This document shows, piece by piece, positions 16,982 through 27,323 of a stretch of 64,000 bases of DNA. Every line of letters begins with the position of its first letter. Within the stretch, counting starts at the first letter, position 1. The translations under genes were made by a program, and so were the position numbers. The notes beneath the pieces were generated by a model. It was not told where the DNA came from and ran no database searches. It saw only the letters and a program-made list of their open reading frames with translations. The stretch is from JACQAP01 sp035548375 (lineage in GTDB: Bacteria; Pseudomonadota; Gammaproteobacteria; Burkholderiales; JACQAP01): positions 140,175 to 204,174 of the forward strand of contig DASZTG010000021.1 of NCBI GenBank assembly GCA_035548375.1, in the 5' to 3' direction.

Positions 16982-17731
16982 TTAGTAAGTCGCGCGACCG
17001 CCGGAGAGGTCGAACGTCGAAGCGGTCGTGAACGAGCAATCCTCGGTGCAAGCCCAGCACACGGTTGCCGCGATTTCCTCGACCAGGCCGAATCGGCCCA
17101 TCGGGATTTTCGAGAGCATGTAGTCGATGTGGCTTTGCGCGACCTGGTCGAAGATCGGCGTCTTCACCGCGGCTGGTGTCACGCAATTCACGGTGATGTT
17201 GTTCTTCGCGAGTTCCTTGCCGAGCGACTTGGTCAGGCCGATCACGGCGGCCTTCGAGGAGCTGTACGCCGATGCGTTCGGATTGCCTTCCTTGCCGGCG
17301 ACCGAGGCGATGTTGACGATGCGCCCGTAATTGTTCTTGACCATGTGCGGCACGACGGTGCGGCAGGTGTAGAACGTGCCGTGCAGGTTGATGTCGTGCA
17401 CGCGTATCCATTCGTCCACCGGGTAGTCGGCGACGGTCGCGTTCTTGCCGGCGACTCCCGCGGAATTCACCAGCGCGTCGACCTTGCCGAATGCGGCCAC
17501 CGTGGATTTGAACGCGGCCTCGACCTGGTCGATCTTGCTGACATCGACCTTCGCCGTATGCACCTTGCCGGCGCCGAGTGATTTGGCCGCCTCCGCCATG
17601 CTCTGCTCGTTGAAGTCCCAGATGGCGACGTTCGCGCCGGATTGTGCGAGGCGCTTCGAGATGGCCAGTCCGATGCCGGACGCGCCGCCGGTGACGATGG
17701 CGCTGCGGCCCTTCATGTCGAGTTGGTTCAT
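16982..17731 (-). CDS. SDR family oxidoreductase
   Basis: 249 aa classical SDR. TGGASGIG is at residues 14-21, VNSAGVAG follows beta-4, the catalytic YSSSK is near residue 155, and the C-terminus reads SFTTASTFDLSGG. It resembles FabG/2,3-dihydroxy-acid-type dehydrogenases. AAGGAG lies 8 bases upstream of the ATG. It heads the SDR-ADH-Ldh2-EamA minus-strand series, with inverted-repeat elements between the genes. The substrate is unknown. Confidence 0.9.
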   Translation of the reverse strand: MNQLDMKGRSAIVTGGASGIGLAISKRLAQSGANVAIWDFNEQSMAEAAKSLGAGKVHTAKVDVSKIDQVEAAFKSTVAAFGKVDALVNSAGVAGKNATVADYPVDEWIRVHDINLHGTFYTCRTVVPHMVKNNYGRIVNIASVAGKEGNPNASAYSSSKAAVIGLTKSLGKELAKNNITVNCVTPAAVKTPIFDQVAQSHIDYMLSKIPMGRFGLVEEIAATVCWACTEDCSFTTASTFDLSGGRATY

Positions 17732-17833
17732 TGCACTACTCCTTATTGTTTTGTTCGATCGCCTGCCGACGGGGGGTGCCGGGCGCGGAAGACCGCCATT
17801 TTAATTCAAAACGGATTTTTGACGACCGAGGCG

Positions 17834-18027
17834 TACACCCAACGCAAAGGCGCAAAGGACGCGAAGAACGCAAAGGAAATCAATGGAATTGAAGTGGCGG
17901 CAAGCCGATCTTGCCGCTGCGAAATTTGCCAATGTTGTGGGCTTCATTCGAAGCGATTCGTTTCCCCTCCTTGACTTCGCGTTTCTTTGCGAACTCTGCG
18001 TCCTTTGCGCCTTTGCGTTGAGGTGTA
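17834..18027. repeat. inverted-repeat element D (CGCAAAGG type)
   Basis: The left arm TACACCCAACGCAAAGGCGC... (17834-17879) is mirrored by ...GCGCCTTTGCGTTGAGGTGTA (17976-18027). Arms are built of 8-bp CGCAAAGG units. It ends 3 bp from the stop codon of the flavoprotein gene. Its terminal 12 bases equal those of elements E and F almost exactly. Confidence 0.85.
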
Positions 18028-18030
18028 TCC

Positions 18031-19185
18031 CTAGACAGCCTGTCCAGCGGCGTAGCCGGAGGCCCAGGCCCACTGGAAGTTGTAACCGCCCAGGTGCCCG
18101 GTGACGTCCACGACCTCGCCGATGAAATACAGCCCCGGTTGCTTGCGGGCTTCCATCGTTTTCGAAGACAGTTCGCGGGTGTCGACGCCGCCGAGCGTGA
18201 CTTCGGCCTTCTTGTATCCAACCGTACCGCTGGGCCGCACACGCCAGTCGTGCAGGCGCGCGGCGACTTCGCGCAGTCGTGTGGCGTCGATGCGCTTGAC
18301 CGGCTGGTTTTCGAAATGCGCTTCCACCCAGCGCTGGGCGAACCGCTGCGGCAGCAATTCACCGAGGACGTTGGCGAGCAGTTTTTCCGACGCCTGCATG
18401 CTCGCCAGAACTTCTCTTGCATCCCCATCCGGCAGCAAGTCGATCGACAAATCGACGCCGGGACGCCAGTAGGAAGAAATCTGCAGGATGGCGGGCCCGG
18501 ACAACCCGCGATGCATGACGAGAAGATTTTCGCGGAAGCTCGCGCCGTTGCAACTGACGATTGCATCGATCGAGATTCCGGAGAGCTCGCCGAACCGCGC
18601 CAGGGTTTCCGGTGCAAATGTGAGGCCGACGAGCGCGGGTCGCAGTTCCGTGACCGCGAGGCCGAACTGCCCGGCGACGCGATAGCCGAAAGGGCTTGCG
18701 CCGATCTGCGGGATCGACAATCCGCCGCTTGCGATGACCAGCGACGCACATTCGAAAACCCCGCGATCGGAAATGACGTGGAAACCGTTTTGTTTCTCGA
18801 TCGAGGCGATCGTCGCAGGCATGCACCACTGCACGCCTGCACCGTCGCATTCGGCCCTCAGCATGTCGATGACCTGCTGCGCCGAATCGTCGCAGAACAA
18901 CTGGCCCAGTTTCTTTTCATGCCAGGCGATGCCGTGCTTCTCCACGAGCGCGATGAAGTCGCGCGGCGTATACCGCGCCAGCGCGGAGCGACAGAAATCG
19001 GGATTCCCGGAAAGATAGTTCTCGGGTCGTGCGTCTATGTTCGTGAAATTGCAGCGGCCGCCACCGGAGATGCGGATTTTCTCGCCGAGCTTTGCCGCGT
19101 GATCGAGCAACACCACGCGACGGCCGCGCTTGCCGGCCTCGATCGCGCACATCATGCCGGCGGCCCCTGCGCCGACTATGAGCAC
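18031..19185 (-). CDS. HI0933/YhiN (BaiN)-family FAD-dependent oxidoreductase
   Basis: 384 aa. The N-terminal dinucleotide-binding motif VGAGAAGMMCAIEAGKRG, then GGGRCNFTN (family signature), ALVGLTF in the middle and GEVVDVTGHLGGYNFQWAWASG at the C-terminus mark the HI0933-like flavoprotein family. The physiological reaction in proteobacteria is unknown; gut relatives (BaiN) act on bile-acid intermediates. The first Met may be slightly downstream of the true start because the frame begins directly at the Rossmann strand; 22 bp separate it from coxG. Confidence 0.88.
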   Translation of the reverse strand: MLIVGAGAAGMMCAIEAGKRGRRVVLLDHAAKLGEKIRISGGGRCNFTNIDARPENYLSGNPDFCRSALARYTPRDFIALVEKHGIAWHEKKLGQLFCDDSAQQVIDMLRAECDGAGVQWCMPATIASIEKQNGFHVISDRGVFECASLVIASGGLSIPQIGASPFGYRVAGQFGLAVTELRPALVGLTFAPETLARFGELSGISIDAIVSCNGASFRENLLVMHRGLSGPAILQISSYWRPGVDLSIDLLPDGDAREVLASMQASEKLLANVLGELLPQRFAQRWVEAHFENQPVKRIDATRLREVAARLHDWRVRPSGTVGYKKAEVTLGGVDTRELSSKTMEARKQPGLYFIGEVVDVTGHLGGYNFQWAWASGYAAGQAV

Positions 19186-19207
19186 GTCGGCGCGGACTGC
19201 GCCGCTC

Positions 19208-19783
19208 TTACCTGAAGAAATAGACCAACGCCAGCAGGATGACCACGCCCCCGATGACCCAGACGTAGGTTGGAAAGCCGGATCTTGCGGGGGGCGCGAT
19301 GACGTTTTCCGCGGTTGCCGATGATTCTGTCGACGCAGGCGCCGCGGCGACCACGACGCTGTTGAAGCGGGCGAAGAAATCGTCGCTCATTTTCTTCGCG
19401 ACGCCGTCGATCAGGCGCGAGCCGATCTGCGCGAGCTTGCCACCCACGCTCGCGTTGACCTTGTAGGAAAGCACGGTGCCGCCAGCTTCCGGCGCGAGTG
19501 AAACCTGGGCACCGCCCTTGCCGAAACCAGCCGCGCCGCCCGAGCCTTCGAACGCGAGGGAATACGAATTCGGCGGATTCAAATCGGCCAGCGTGAGCTT
19601 GCCGTTGAACTTCGCCTTGACCGGGCCGACCGCGGCCGTCATGGCCACCTTGTATTCGGTGTCCGACACCTTCTCGATGCTCTCGCAGCCCGGAATGCAG
19701 GCCTTGAGCGTTTCGGGGTCGTTGAGCGCCTCCCAGACGCGCTGCTGCGAAAGGGGGATGCGCTGCTCGCCGCTCATTTCCAT
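19208..19783 (-). CDS. coxG: CoxG-like SRPBCC protein with C-terminal membrane anchor
   Basis: 191 aa. MEMSGEQRIPLSQQRVWEAL, then ETLKACIPGCESIEKV is the CoxG (carbon monoxide dehydrogenase subunit G) N-terminus, a SRPBCC lipid-binding fold. The C-terminus YVWVIGGVVILLALVYFF is a single membrane helix. CoxG anchors Cox-type molybdenum hydroxylases to the membrane. AGGAGA lies 10 bases before the start; the longer frame to 19870 is not used. It is divergent from the operon holding the coxSLM-type genes, which it probably serves. Confidence 0.88.
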   Translation of the reverse strand: MEMSGEQRIPLSQQRVWEALNDPETLKACIPGCESIEKVSDTEYKVAMTAAVGPVKAKFNGKLTLADLNPPNSYSLAFEGSGGAAGFGKGGAQVSLAPEAGGTVLSYKVNASVGGKLAQIGSRLIDGVAKKMSDDFFARFNSVVVAAAPASTESSATAENVIAPPARSGFPTYVWVIGGVVILLALVYFFR

Positions 19784-20028
19784 GTTGCCGCTTCTCCTGT
19801 TGGTTGCATTTGCGGCCCGATGCACCGTCTTGGGCCGCGCCACTGGATTATGCGCCCGCTTTGGTGGCATTCAAGCGCGAACTTCGCATCGATCGCGGTC
19901 ATAACAGGAATTAGCGGTCGTCGATAACAACTACTCATTATCTTTTTGGAAATCCCTTGGCTAGTCTGCATGGGCGCACAGAGTCCGCACCAACCGCAAC
20001 CGTTTGCATTCTCCAGGGGAGTTCCATC

Positions 20029-21381
20029 ATGAGCGATACCGTTGATACGAAAAAGGTAACGACCGTCGACGACGCAGCCGCGCCGGCCGACGGAGGCATC
20101 AACACCACGCGCCGGGCGATTCTGAAAAGCGCCGCGGCAGCGGCAGGCGTCGCAGGCGCACAGGCAATCACGGGATTTCCGTTGATCTGGTCTCAGGAAA
20201 TCAAGGACATCGAGCTGCGACACGTCGGCGTGTCGTATTCGGTGGTCAAGGCGATCGGCGACCAGGCATCGAAGGATCTCGGCTTCAAGGTGACGATGCA
20301 GAACCTCGATACCTCGGCCGCGATCAACCGCTTCGTCACGCAGCCCAACACCGTAGACATCGCCGACGTCGAAGGCTGGCAGGCCAAACTGGCCACCAAG
20401 CGCGGCGTGATCCAGGGCATCGAACGCAAGAAGATCAAGGAATTCGAAAACATCCTGCCGATCTTCACGAAGGGTGCGATCGACGGCAAGGTGGTATCGC
20501 GCCAGGGCATCTCGCCTTATGAAGCGATGTACATCTCCAAGCCGGACGCGACGGAACTGCACGAGGGCGTGACCGACTGGTGCACCTTCCTGCCGCAGGT
20601 CTACAACGCGGACTCCATCGGTTACCGGCCCGACCTGATCAAGAAGCCGATCACAGAATGGAAGGAACTCATCAATCCCGAATACAAGGGCAAGGCCGCG
20701 ATCCTCGACGTGCCCGCCATCGGCATCATGGATGCGGCGCTGTGCTTCGAGAGCGCGGGCGAAATCAAGTACGGCAACAAGGGCAACATGACCAAGTCGG
20801 AGATCGATTTCACGATCAACCGGCTGATCGAGCTCAAGAAGAGCGGCCACTTCCGCGCCACCTGGACGACGTTCGACCAGTCCGTCCAGCTCATGGCCGC
20901 CGGCGAAGTCATCGTGCAGTCGATGTGGTCGCCCGCCGTCGCGGCCGTGCGCGTGAAGGGCATGCCCTGCATCTATGCGCCGGTCAACAAGAAGGGCGAC
21001 AAGGAAGGCTATCGCGGCTGGTGCAACGGCATGGCGCTCATGAAGCATCTGTCGGGCAAGAAGCTCGATGCCGCCTATGAATACCTGAACTGGTACCTGT
21101 CCGGCTGGCAGGGCGGCTTCGTCGCGCGCTACGGCTATTACAGCCCGGTGCCCTCGACGGCGAAGAAATTCCTGTCCGCGAACGAGTGGGCCTACTGGTA
21201 CGAAGGCAAGCCCGCAAAGGAAACCATCCTCGATCCGTACGGCGTGGCGATGGAAAAAGCCGGCGCCCTGCGCGACGGCGGTTCCTTCCTCGATCGCGTG
21301 ACCAACATTTCCTGCTGGAACACGCTGATGGACGAAGCGCAATACATGAACAAGCGCTGGAACGACTTCAAGGCAGCTTGA
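20029..21381 (+). CDS. Tat-exported extracellular solute-binding protein (PotD-like)
   Basis: 450 aa. The N-terminus carries a twin-arginine signal (NTTRRAILKSAAAAAGVAGA, about residues 24-43), so the protein is exported folded. The mature part follows the spermidine/putrescine-type binding fold (WCTFLPQVYNADSIGYRPD, PAVAAVRVKG, AYEYLNWYLSGWQGGF). AGGGGAG precedes the ATG by 8 bases. It is the first gene of an operon with two permeases and an ATPase. Polyamine uptake is the family default, but the adjoining hydroxylase and amidase point to a nitrogenous catabolic substrate. Confidence 0.9.
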   Translation: MSDTVDTKKVTTVDDAAAPADGGINTTRRAILKSAAAAAGVAGAQAITGFPLIWSQEIKDIELRHVGVSYSVVKAIGDQASKDLGFKVTMQNLDTSAAINRFVTQPNTVDIADVEGWQAKLATKRGVIQGIERKKIKEFENILPIFTKGAIDGKVVSRQGISPYEAMYISKPDATELHEGVTDWCTFLPQVYNADSIGYRPDLIKKPITEWKELINPEYKGKAAILDVPAIGIMDAALCFESAGEIKYGNKGNMTKSEIDFTINRLIELKKSGHFRATWTTFDQSVQLMAAGEVIVQSMWSPAVAAVRVKGMPCIYAPVNKKGDKEGYRGWCNGMALMKHLSGKKLDAAYEYLNWYLSGWQGGFVARYGYYSPVPSTAKKFLSANEWAYWYEGKPAKETILDPYGVAMEKAGALRDGGSFLDRVTNISCWNTLMDEAQYMNKRWNDFKAA

Positions 21382-21465
21382 CGTATCGGTAACGGGGGCA
21401 ACCCGGGGGAGGGCGCATTCTTCCCCGGCGTTGCGACGCCCGGCCGCGCCGAATCCATCGCCGAT

Positions 21466-22365
21466 ATGTCCGCTACCGCACACGCATCGCTACCCGGGGC
21501 AGCCAGCCAGAAGAAGGGGCTGGTGTCCTGGCTCTATGTTTCGCCGCTCGTCGCGGTGCTGATCCCGTTTTTTGTCGTGCCCATCGTCGTCGTCGTGATC
21601 GCGAGCTTCCTCGAGCACGACGGTTTCGGCGGCATGATCCCGCACTTCACGCTGGCGAATTACGCAGGCGTTTTCACCGCCGGCCTGACCTTGAAGCTCT
21701 ACCTCAGCACCATCAAGTTCGCGATCCTGACCTGGGCGTTCACCTTGCTCATTGGCTTCTGGATCGCCTATTTCCTGGTGTTCCACGTGCGCAACCAGCT
21801 GCTTGCGATCGGCCTGTTCCTGGTCTGCACCGTGCCGTTCTGGACCTCGAACATCATTCGCATGATTTCGTGGATCCCGCTGCTGGGCAAGAACGGCCTG
21901 GTCAATGCGGGGCTGATTTCCAGCGGTGTCATCGACCAGCCGCTGGAATTCCTGCTGTTCTCGGATTTCGCGGTGGTGGTCGCGTACACCCACCAGCTCA
22001 CCATCTTCATGATCGTGCCGATCTTCAATGCCATGGCACGCATCGACAAGCGCACCATCGAGGCCGCGCGGGACGCGGGTGCGAGCCGCTTCGAGATCAT
22101 GCGCCACATCGTCGTGCCGCTTTCGCGCAACGGCATCGCGCTCGGCTCGATTTTCGTGTTGTCCATCGTCATGGGCGACTTCTTCGTCGTGAAAGTCATG
22201 AGCGGTGGCGGTTCGGCGTCGGTCGTGTCCGCTCTCTTCGAAGACATCGCCGTCCTGCAATACCCGCCCGCGGCGGCTGCGGCGGTGATCCTGCTGCTGG
22301 TGGTCGTGATCATGATCGCGCTGATCCTGCGGACGGTGGACGTGCGCAAGGAAATCACGCGATGA
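21466..22365 (+). CDS. ABC transporter permease (PotB-like)
   Basis: 299 aa with six membrane helices (first WLYVSPLVAVLIPFFVVPIV). The BPD_transp_1 coupling loop is EAARDAGASRFEIMRHIVVP, which contacts the ATPase. It forms the inner-membrane channel with the next permease. The last codons overlap the next start by ATGA. The start codon has no obvious Shine-Dalgarno. Confidence 0.92.
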   Translation: MSATAHASLPGAASQKKGLVSWLYVSPLVAVLIPFFVVPIVVVVIASFLEHDGFGGMIPHFTLANYAGVFTAGLTLKLYLSTIKFAILTWAFTLLIGFWIAYFLVFHVRNQLLAIGLFLVCTVPFWTSNIIRMISWIPLLGKNGLVNAGLISSGVIDQPLEFLLFSDFAVVVAYTHQLTIFMIVPIFNAMARIDKRTIEAARDAGASRFEIMRHIVVPLSRNGIALGSIFVLSIVMGDFFVVKVMSGGGSASVVSALFEDIAVLQYPPAAAAAVILLLVVVIMIALILRTVDVRKEITR

Positions 22366-23249
22366 GCGCCACCACGATGTCGATTGCCCGCCATCCGAAA
22401 GCGCGCAAGCGCAGCGTGGCCGATGAATCGAAGCGGCCCTGGACGTTCTGGGTGCTGGCCGCGCTGTTCGCTGCCTACGTGCTGGCGCTGTACGGCCCCA
22501 TGCTGTGCATCTACGTGCTGTCGTTCCAGGACGTGCGCGGCGGCCTGGTGTTCCCGATGAAAGGCCTGTCGACGCACTGGTTCGTGGACTTGTTCACGCA
22601 AGTGCGCACCGGCGACGTCAAGGGCGGCTTCGATCGCTCGATCACGCTCGCGGTGATCGTGACGGTACTGACGGTCGTGGGTTCGTTCCTCGCGGGCCTG
22701 GCGTTTCGCAACCGCTTCAAGGGCGACGGCATCGTCTTCTACGTGATGATAGGCAGCCTGGTTGCGCCCGGACTCGTGCTCGGCATCGGCATCGGCCTGC
22801 TGTTCCAGTACTTCGGCCTGCCCGCAAGCTGGTACACGTCCGCGCTCGGCGCCCACCTGAGCTGGACCTTGCCATTCGGCGTGCTGGTCATGTTCGCCGT
22901 GATGTCGCGCTTCGATCGTGCGTGGGAGGAAGCCGGTCGCGACCTCGGCGCCACCTCGTGGCAGATTATTCGCATGGTCGTCATCCCCATCCTGCTGCCC
23001 GGCATCGTCGCCGTGGCACTGTTCGGCTTCACGCTTTCCTACGATGAATTCTCGCGCACGCTGCAGACCTCCGGCCCGCTCAACACCCTGCCGCTGGAAA
23101 TCTGGAGCATGACCCTGAACGTGACATCGCCCTCGCTGTATGCCCTCGGCACGGTGACGACGCTGGCCTCCTTCCTGATCATCGGCGTCTGCCTCGGGGC
23201 GATCGCAATCTTGCAGAAGCGGCGCGCGCGTTCCCTTTCCTCGCATTGA
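22362..23249 (+). CDS. ABC transporter permease (PotC-like)
   Basis: 295 aa with six helices (VLAALFAAYVLALYGPMLCIYVL first). The coupling loop EEAGRDLGATSWQIIRMVVIP is present. It overlaps the upstream permease gene by four bases (ATGA), so the two are translationally coupled. Together they make the heterodimeric channel of the importer. Confidence 0.92.
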   Translation: MSATTMSIARHPKARKRSVADESKRPWTFWVLAALFAAYVLALYGPMLCIYVLSFQDVRGGLVFPMKGLSTHWFVDLFTQVRTGDVKGGFDRSITLAVIVTVLTVVGSFLAGLAFRNRFKGDGIVFYVMIGSLVAPGLVLGIGIGLLFQYFGLPASWYTSALGAHLSWTLPFGVLVMFAVMSRFDRAWEEAGRDLGATSWQIIRMVVIPILLPGIVAVALFGFTLSYDEFSRTLQTSGPLNTLPLEIWSMTLNVTSPSLYALGTVTTLASFLIIGVCLGAIAILQKRRARSLSSH

Positions 23250-23259
23250 GTCGAACAAG

Positions 23260-24363
23260 ATGAAGATCGAATCTGGAGACATCGAGCTGGCCGGGTTGTA
23301 CAAGCACTTCGGCGAAACGGCCGCCGTGGACGGCGTGAACCTGAAGATCCCGGATGGCGCCTATTGCTGTTTCCTCGGGCCTTCGGGTTGCGGCAAGACC
23401 ACCATCCTGCGCATGATCGCCGGCCACGAGGATCCGACCGGCGGCGAGATCCTGATCGGCGGGCATGACGTGGTCGGCCTGCCGCCGGTCGAACGGCGCA
23501 CCGCGATGATGTTCCAGTCGTACGCGCTGTTCCCGCACCTGTCCGTGCGCGACAACGTCGCGTTCCCGTTGCGCGTGCGAGGTTTGTCGAAAGCCGACCG
23601 CTACAAGTCCGCCGATGCGATGCTGGAAAAAGTGCGCCTGACCGAGCTCGCGAATCGCCTGCCGGGACAATTGTCCGGCGGCCAGCAGCAGCGCGTGGCG
23701 CTGGCTCGCGCCGCGATCACCGAGCCGAAGGTGCTGTTGCTCGATGAACCGCTGTCGGCGCTCGACGAGCAGTTGCGCATCCAGATGCGCACCGAACTGC
23801 GCCGCATGCAGCGCGAGCTCGGCATCACCTTCGTGCACGTCACCCACACGCAACTCGAAGCCATCGCGCTGGCGGATATCGTGGTCGTCATGGAGAAAGG
23901 CAAGATCAAGCAGGCGGGGCCGGCGCGGGAAGTCTATGCCGAGCCCAAGGATCGCTACGTGGCCGAGTTCCTCGGCGGCCAGAACGTGCTATCCGGCAAG
24001 GTCGAGAGTGTCAACGGCGCGAGCCTCGTGGTCAGCGCGCCGGATTCGGCGGCCATCGTCGTGCCGTTGAAAGGGCGCAACGCGGTCCATGGCGGCGAGC
24101 GCGTCGAACTCGCGGTGCGCCGCGACGACATTCATTTGCGCCGCCCGGGCCAGCAGAACCTGGAGCCGGGCTGGAATTCCATCAGTGCGCGCATCCGCGC
24201 CATCGAGTACCAGGGCGCGTTCGTCAAGGTCATGCTGGACGCGCTCGGCGAGGCGGAGTTCGTTGCTTACGTCCCCGAGCGCGAGTTCTTCGTCGACACG
24301 TTCGCGGTCGGCGACGTCGTCATCGCCGCCTGGCGCGCGGAACGTTCACTGCTGTTGTCGTAG
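23260..24363 (+). CDS. ABC transporter ATP-binding protein (PotA-like)
   Basis: 367 aa. Walker A GPSGCGKTT at residues 40-48, Q-loop glutamine at 86, signature LSGGQQQR at 138-145, Walker B VLLLDEP at 158-164 and a C-terminal TOBE domain (about 285-367), as in PotA/MalK-type ATPases. It powers uptake through the two preceding permeases. 10 bp follow the second permease stop. Confidence 0.95.
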   Translation: MKIESGDIELAGLYKHFGETAAVDGVNLKIPDGAYCCFLGPSGCGKTTILRMIAGHEDPTGGEILIGGHDVVGLPPVERRTAMMFQSYALFPHLSVRDNVAFPLRVRGLSKADRYKSADAMLEKVRLTELANRLPGQLSGGQQQRVALARAAITEPKVLLLDEPLSALDEQLRIQMRTELRRMQRELGITFVHVTHTQLEAIALADIVVVMEKGKIKQAGPAREVYAEPKDRYVAEFLGGQNVLSGKVESVNGASLVVSAPDSAAIVVPLKGRNAVHGGERVELAVRRDDIHLRRPGQQNLEPGWNSISARIRAIEYQGAFVKVMLDALGEAEFVAYVPEREFFVDTFAVGDVVIAAWRAERSLLLS

Positions 24364-24387
24364 CGAATCGATTTCAGGAGAAAGACC

Positions 24388-24864
<477 letters not shown>

Positions 24865-24866
24865 CC

Positions 24867-27272
24867 ATGCCGGACCAGCACATGAACACCCCGGCCAATC
24901 CCACCGGCATCGGCGCCGCAGTCCGCCGCAGGGAGGACATGCGGTTCCTGCTCGGCAAGGGCAACTACGTCGCCGACATCAAGCTGCCGAACATGAGCTA
25001 CGGCGCGATCCTGCGTTCGCCGCACGCGCATGCGCGAGTGAAGTCCGTGGATATTTCCGCCACGTTGAAGATGCCGGGCGTCGTGGCCGTGTACACCGGC
25101 GCCGACCTCGCGGCCGACAAAGTGGGCGGCATGCCCTGCGCCTGGCCGGTGGTCGGCAAGGGCGACGTGCCGGCGAAGGAGCCCATGCGACCGGCGCTGG
25201 CCCAGGGCAAGGTGCGCCACGTCGGCGACCCGGTTGCCTTCATCGTCGCCGAGACGCTCGAGCAGGCGCGTGACGGCGCGGAAGCAGTGGTCGTGGACTA
25301 TGACGAATTGCCTGCCGCGGTCGGGGTGCTCGATGCGATCAAGCCCGGCGCGCCCGCAGTGTTCGACGACATTCCCGACAACGTTTGCGTCGATTGGGAA
25401 CTGGGTGACAAGGCCGCGACCGATGCGGCCTTCAAGAAGGCGGCCCACATCGCGCGCCTGAGCCTGGTCAACAACCGCCTGGTCGGCAATCCCATGGAGC
25501 CGCGCGCTGCGATCGGCGACTTCGATGTTTCTCGCGGGCAGCACACGCTGTACACCACCAGCCAGCTGCCGCACATCGCCAAGCTGCTGATGGGCAATTT
25601 CGTGCTCGGCATCCCGCAGCACAAGCTGCGCTGCGTCTCGCCTGACGTGGGCGGCGGCTTCGGCGTGAAGCAGGTCCACTACCTCGAAGAAGTGCTGGTC
25701 ACCTGGGCCGCGCGCAAGCTGGGCCGGCCGGTGAAGTGGGTGGCGGAGCGCAGCGAAGGGTTCATCTCCGACGCCCACGCACGCGACCATGTCACCGAGG
25801 CCGAGATGGCGATGGACGAGAACGGCAAGTTCCTCGGCCTCAAGGTGAGCACGGTCGCCAACATGGGCGCCTACCTCTCGACGTTTGGGCCCAACATTCC
25901 CACCAACCTGTACGGGCCGCTGCTCTCCGGGGTCTACAGGCTGCCTGCCATCTATTGCGAAGTGAAATGCGTGTTCACGAACACGCTGCCGGTGGACGCG
26001 TATCGCGGCGCCGGCCGGCCGGAGGCCACGTTCTGCCTCGAACGCATCGTGGACGTCGCTGCCGGCGAAATGAAACTGTCGAAGGACGAGATCCGCCGCC
26101 GCAACATGCTGCGCATGGAAGACTATCCCTACCAGACGCCGGTGCTGATGAACTACGACAGCGGCGATCCCCTGGGTTGCATGGACAAGGCGCTCGCGGC
26201 GGCCGACTGGAAGGGTTTCCCGGCGCGCAAGGCGGAGGCGGCGAAGCGCGGCAAGCTGCGCGGTATCGGGCTTTGCACTTATGTCGAAGCCTGCGGGCTG
26301 GCGCCTTCTCGCATCGCGATCCGCCTCGGCGTGCGCGGCGGCCTGTTCGAGAGCGCGACGGTGCGCGTGCATCCGACCGGGCACGTCACCGTACTGATCG
26401 GCACGCACAGCCACGGCCAGGGGCACGAGACGACATGGTCGCAGATCGTGTCGACGAAATTCGGCATCCCGGCCGAAAACGTCGAGGTGGTGTTCGGCGA
26501 CACGGACAAGGTCCAATTCGGACTTGGCACTTATGGGTCGCGCTCGGCGGCCGTCGGCGGATCGGCGCTTGCCAAGGCGGCCGACAAGGTAATCCTCAAA
26601 GGCAAGAAGATCGCCGCCCACATGCTGGAAGCGTCCGAGGGTGACATCGAGTTCAAGAATGGCGTGTTCTCCGTCGCGGGGACGGACCGGTCGAAGACCT
26701 TCGGCGACATTGCGCTGATGGCGCATTTCCCGGTCAACTACCCGCTGGAAATCCTCGAGCCCGGCCTGGAAGAGCAGTCGTTCTACGACCCGGTCAATTT
26801 CACTTTCCCGTGCGGCGCGCACATCGCCGAGGTGGAGATCGATCCCGAGACCGGATTCGTGAAGCTGCTGAACTACGTGGCGGTCGACGACGTCGGGACG
26901 GTCATCAACCCGATCATCGTCGAGGGCCAGATCCACGGCGGCGTGGTGCAGGGTGTGGGCCAGGCACTGTTCGAGGACTGCGTCTACGACGAGCACTCCG
27001 GGCAGCTGCTGTCCGGCTCGTTCATGGACTACTGCATGCCGCGCGCCGACAGCATTCCCGACATGACGGTCGAAACCCATGTTACGGCCTGCACGCACAA
27101 CGAACTCGGCGTGAAGGGTTGCGGCGAGGTGGGCACGATCGGCTCGCCCGCGACGGTGATCAATGCCGTGGTCGATGCGCTCCAGCATCTTGGTGTCAAC
27201 CATGTGGACATGCCGGCCTCGCCGAACCGCGTGTGGCGGATCATCGCCAACGCCGGCGGGGCAGTGAAATAG
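24867..27272 (+). CDS. coxL: molybdopterin-binding large subunit (CoxL form II type)
   Basis: 801 aa xanthine-oxidase-family subunit. DVGGGFGVKQ binds the pterin. The active-site loop is AYRGAGR at residues 378-384, the form II (non-CO) version; true CO dehydrogenase has AYxCSFR. The catalytic glutamate lies in VKGCGEVGTIG. It therefore hydroxylates an organic substrate (aldehyde or N-heterocycle) with water rather than CO. The start ATG is 2 bp after the coxS stop. The operon partners (importer and amidase) suggest a nitrogen-containing substrate. Confidence 0.93.
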   Translation: MPDQHMNTPANPTGIGAAVRRREDMRFLLGKGNYVADIKLPNMSYGAILRSPHAHARVKSVDISATLKMPGVVAVYTGADLAADKVGGMPCAWPVVGKGDVPAKEPMRPALAQGKVRHVGDPVAFIVAETLEQARDGAEAVVVDYDELPAAVGVLDAIKPGAPAVFDDIPDNVCVDWELGDKAATDAAFKKAAHIARLSLVNNRLVGNPMEPRAAIGDFDVSRGQHTLYTTSQLPHIAKLLMGNFVLGIPQHKLRCVSPDVGGGFGVKQVHYLEEVLVTWAARKLGRPVKWVAERSEGFISDAHARDHVTEAEMAMDENGKFLGLKVSTVANMGAYLSTFGPNIPTNLYGPLLSGVYRLPAIYCEVKCVFTNTLPVDAYRGAGRPEATFCLERIVDVAAGEMKLSKDEIRRRNMLRMEDYPYQTPVLMNYDSGDPLGCMDKALAAADWKGFPARKAEAAKRGKLRGIGLCTYVEACGLAPSRIAIRLGVRGGLFESATVRVHPTGHVTVLIGTHSHGQGHETTWSQIVSTKFGIPAENVEVVFGDTDKVQFGLGTYGSRSAAVGGSALAKAADKVILKGKKIAAHMLEASEGDIEFKNGVFSVAGTDRSKTFGDIALMAHFPVNYPLEILEPGLEEQSFYDPVNFTFPCGAHIAEVEIDPETGFVKLLNYVAVDDVGTVINPIIVEGQIHGGVVQGVGQALFEDCVYDEHSGQLLSGSFMDYCMPRADSIPDMTVETHVTACTHNELGVKGCGEVGTIGSPATVINAVVDALQHLGVNHVDMPASPNRVWRIIANAGGAVK

Positions 27273-27323
27273 TCGACGGGACGTTGTGAAGGCTCAACAC
27301 CAATCACTCACGAGGAACGGAAC

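Noticed and set aside
24867..27272. Calling the hydroxylases CO dehydrogenase
   Set aside because: Both large subunits have AYRGAGR rather than the AYxCSFR loop of true CO dehydrogenase.
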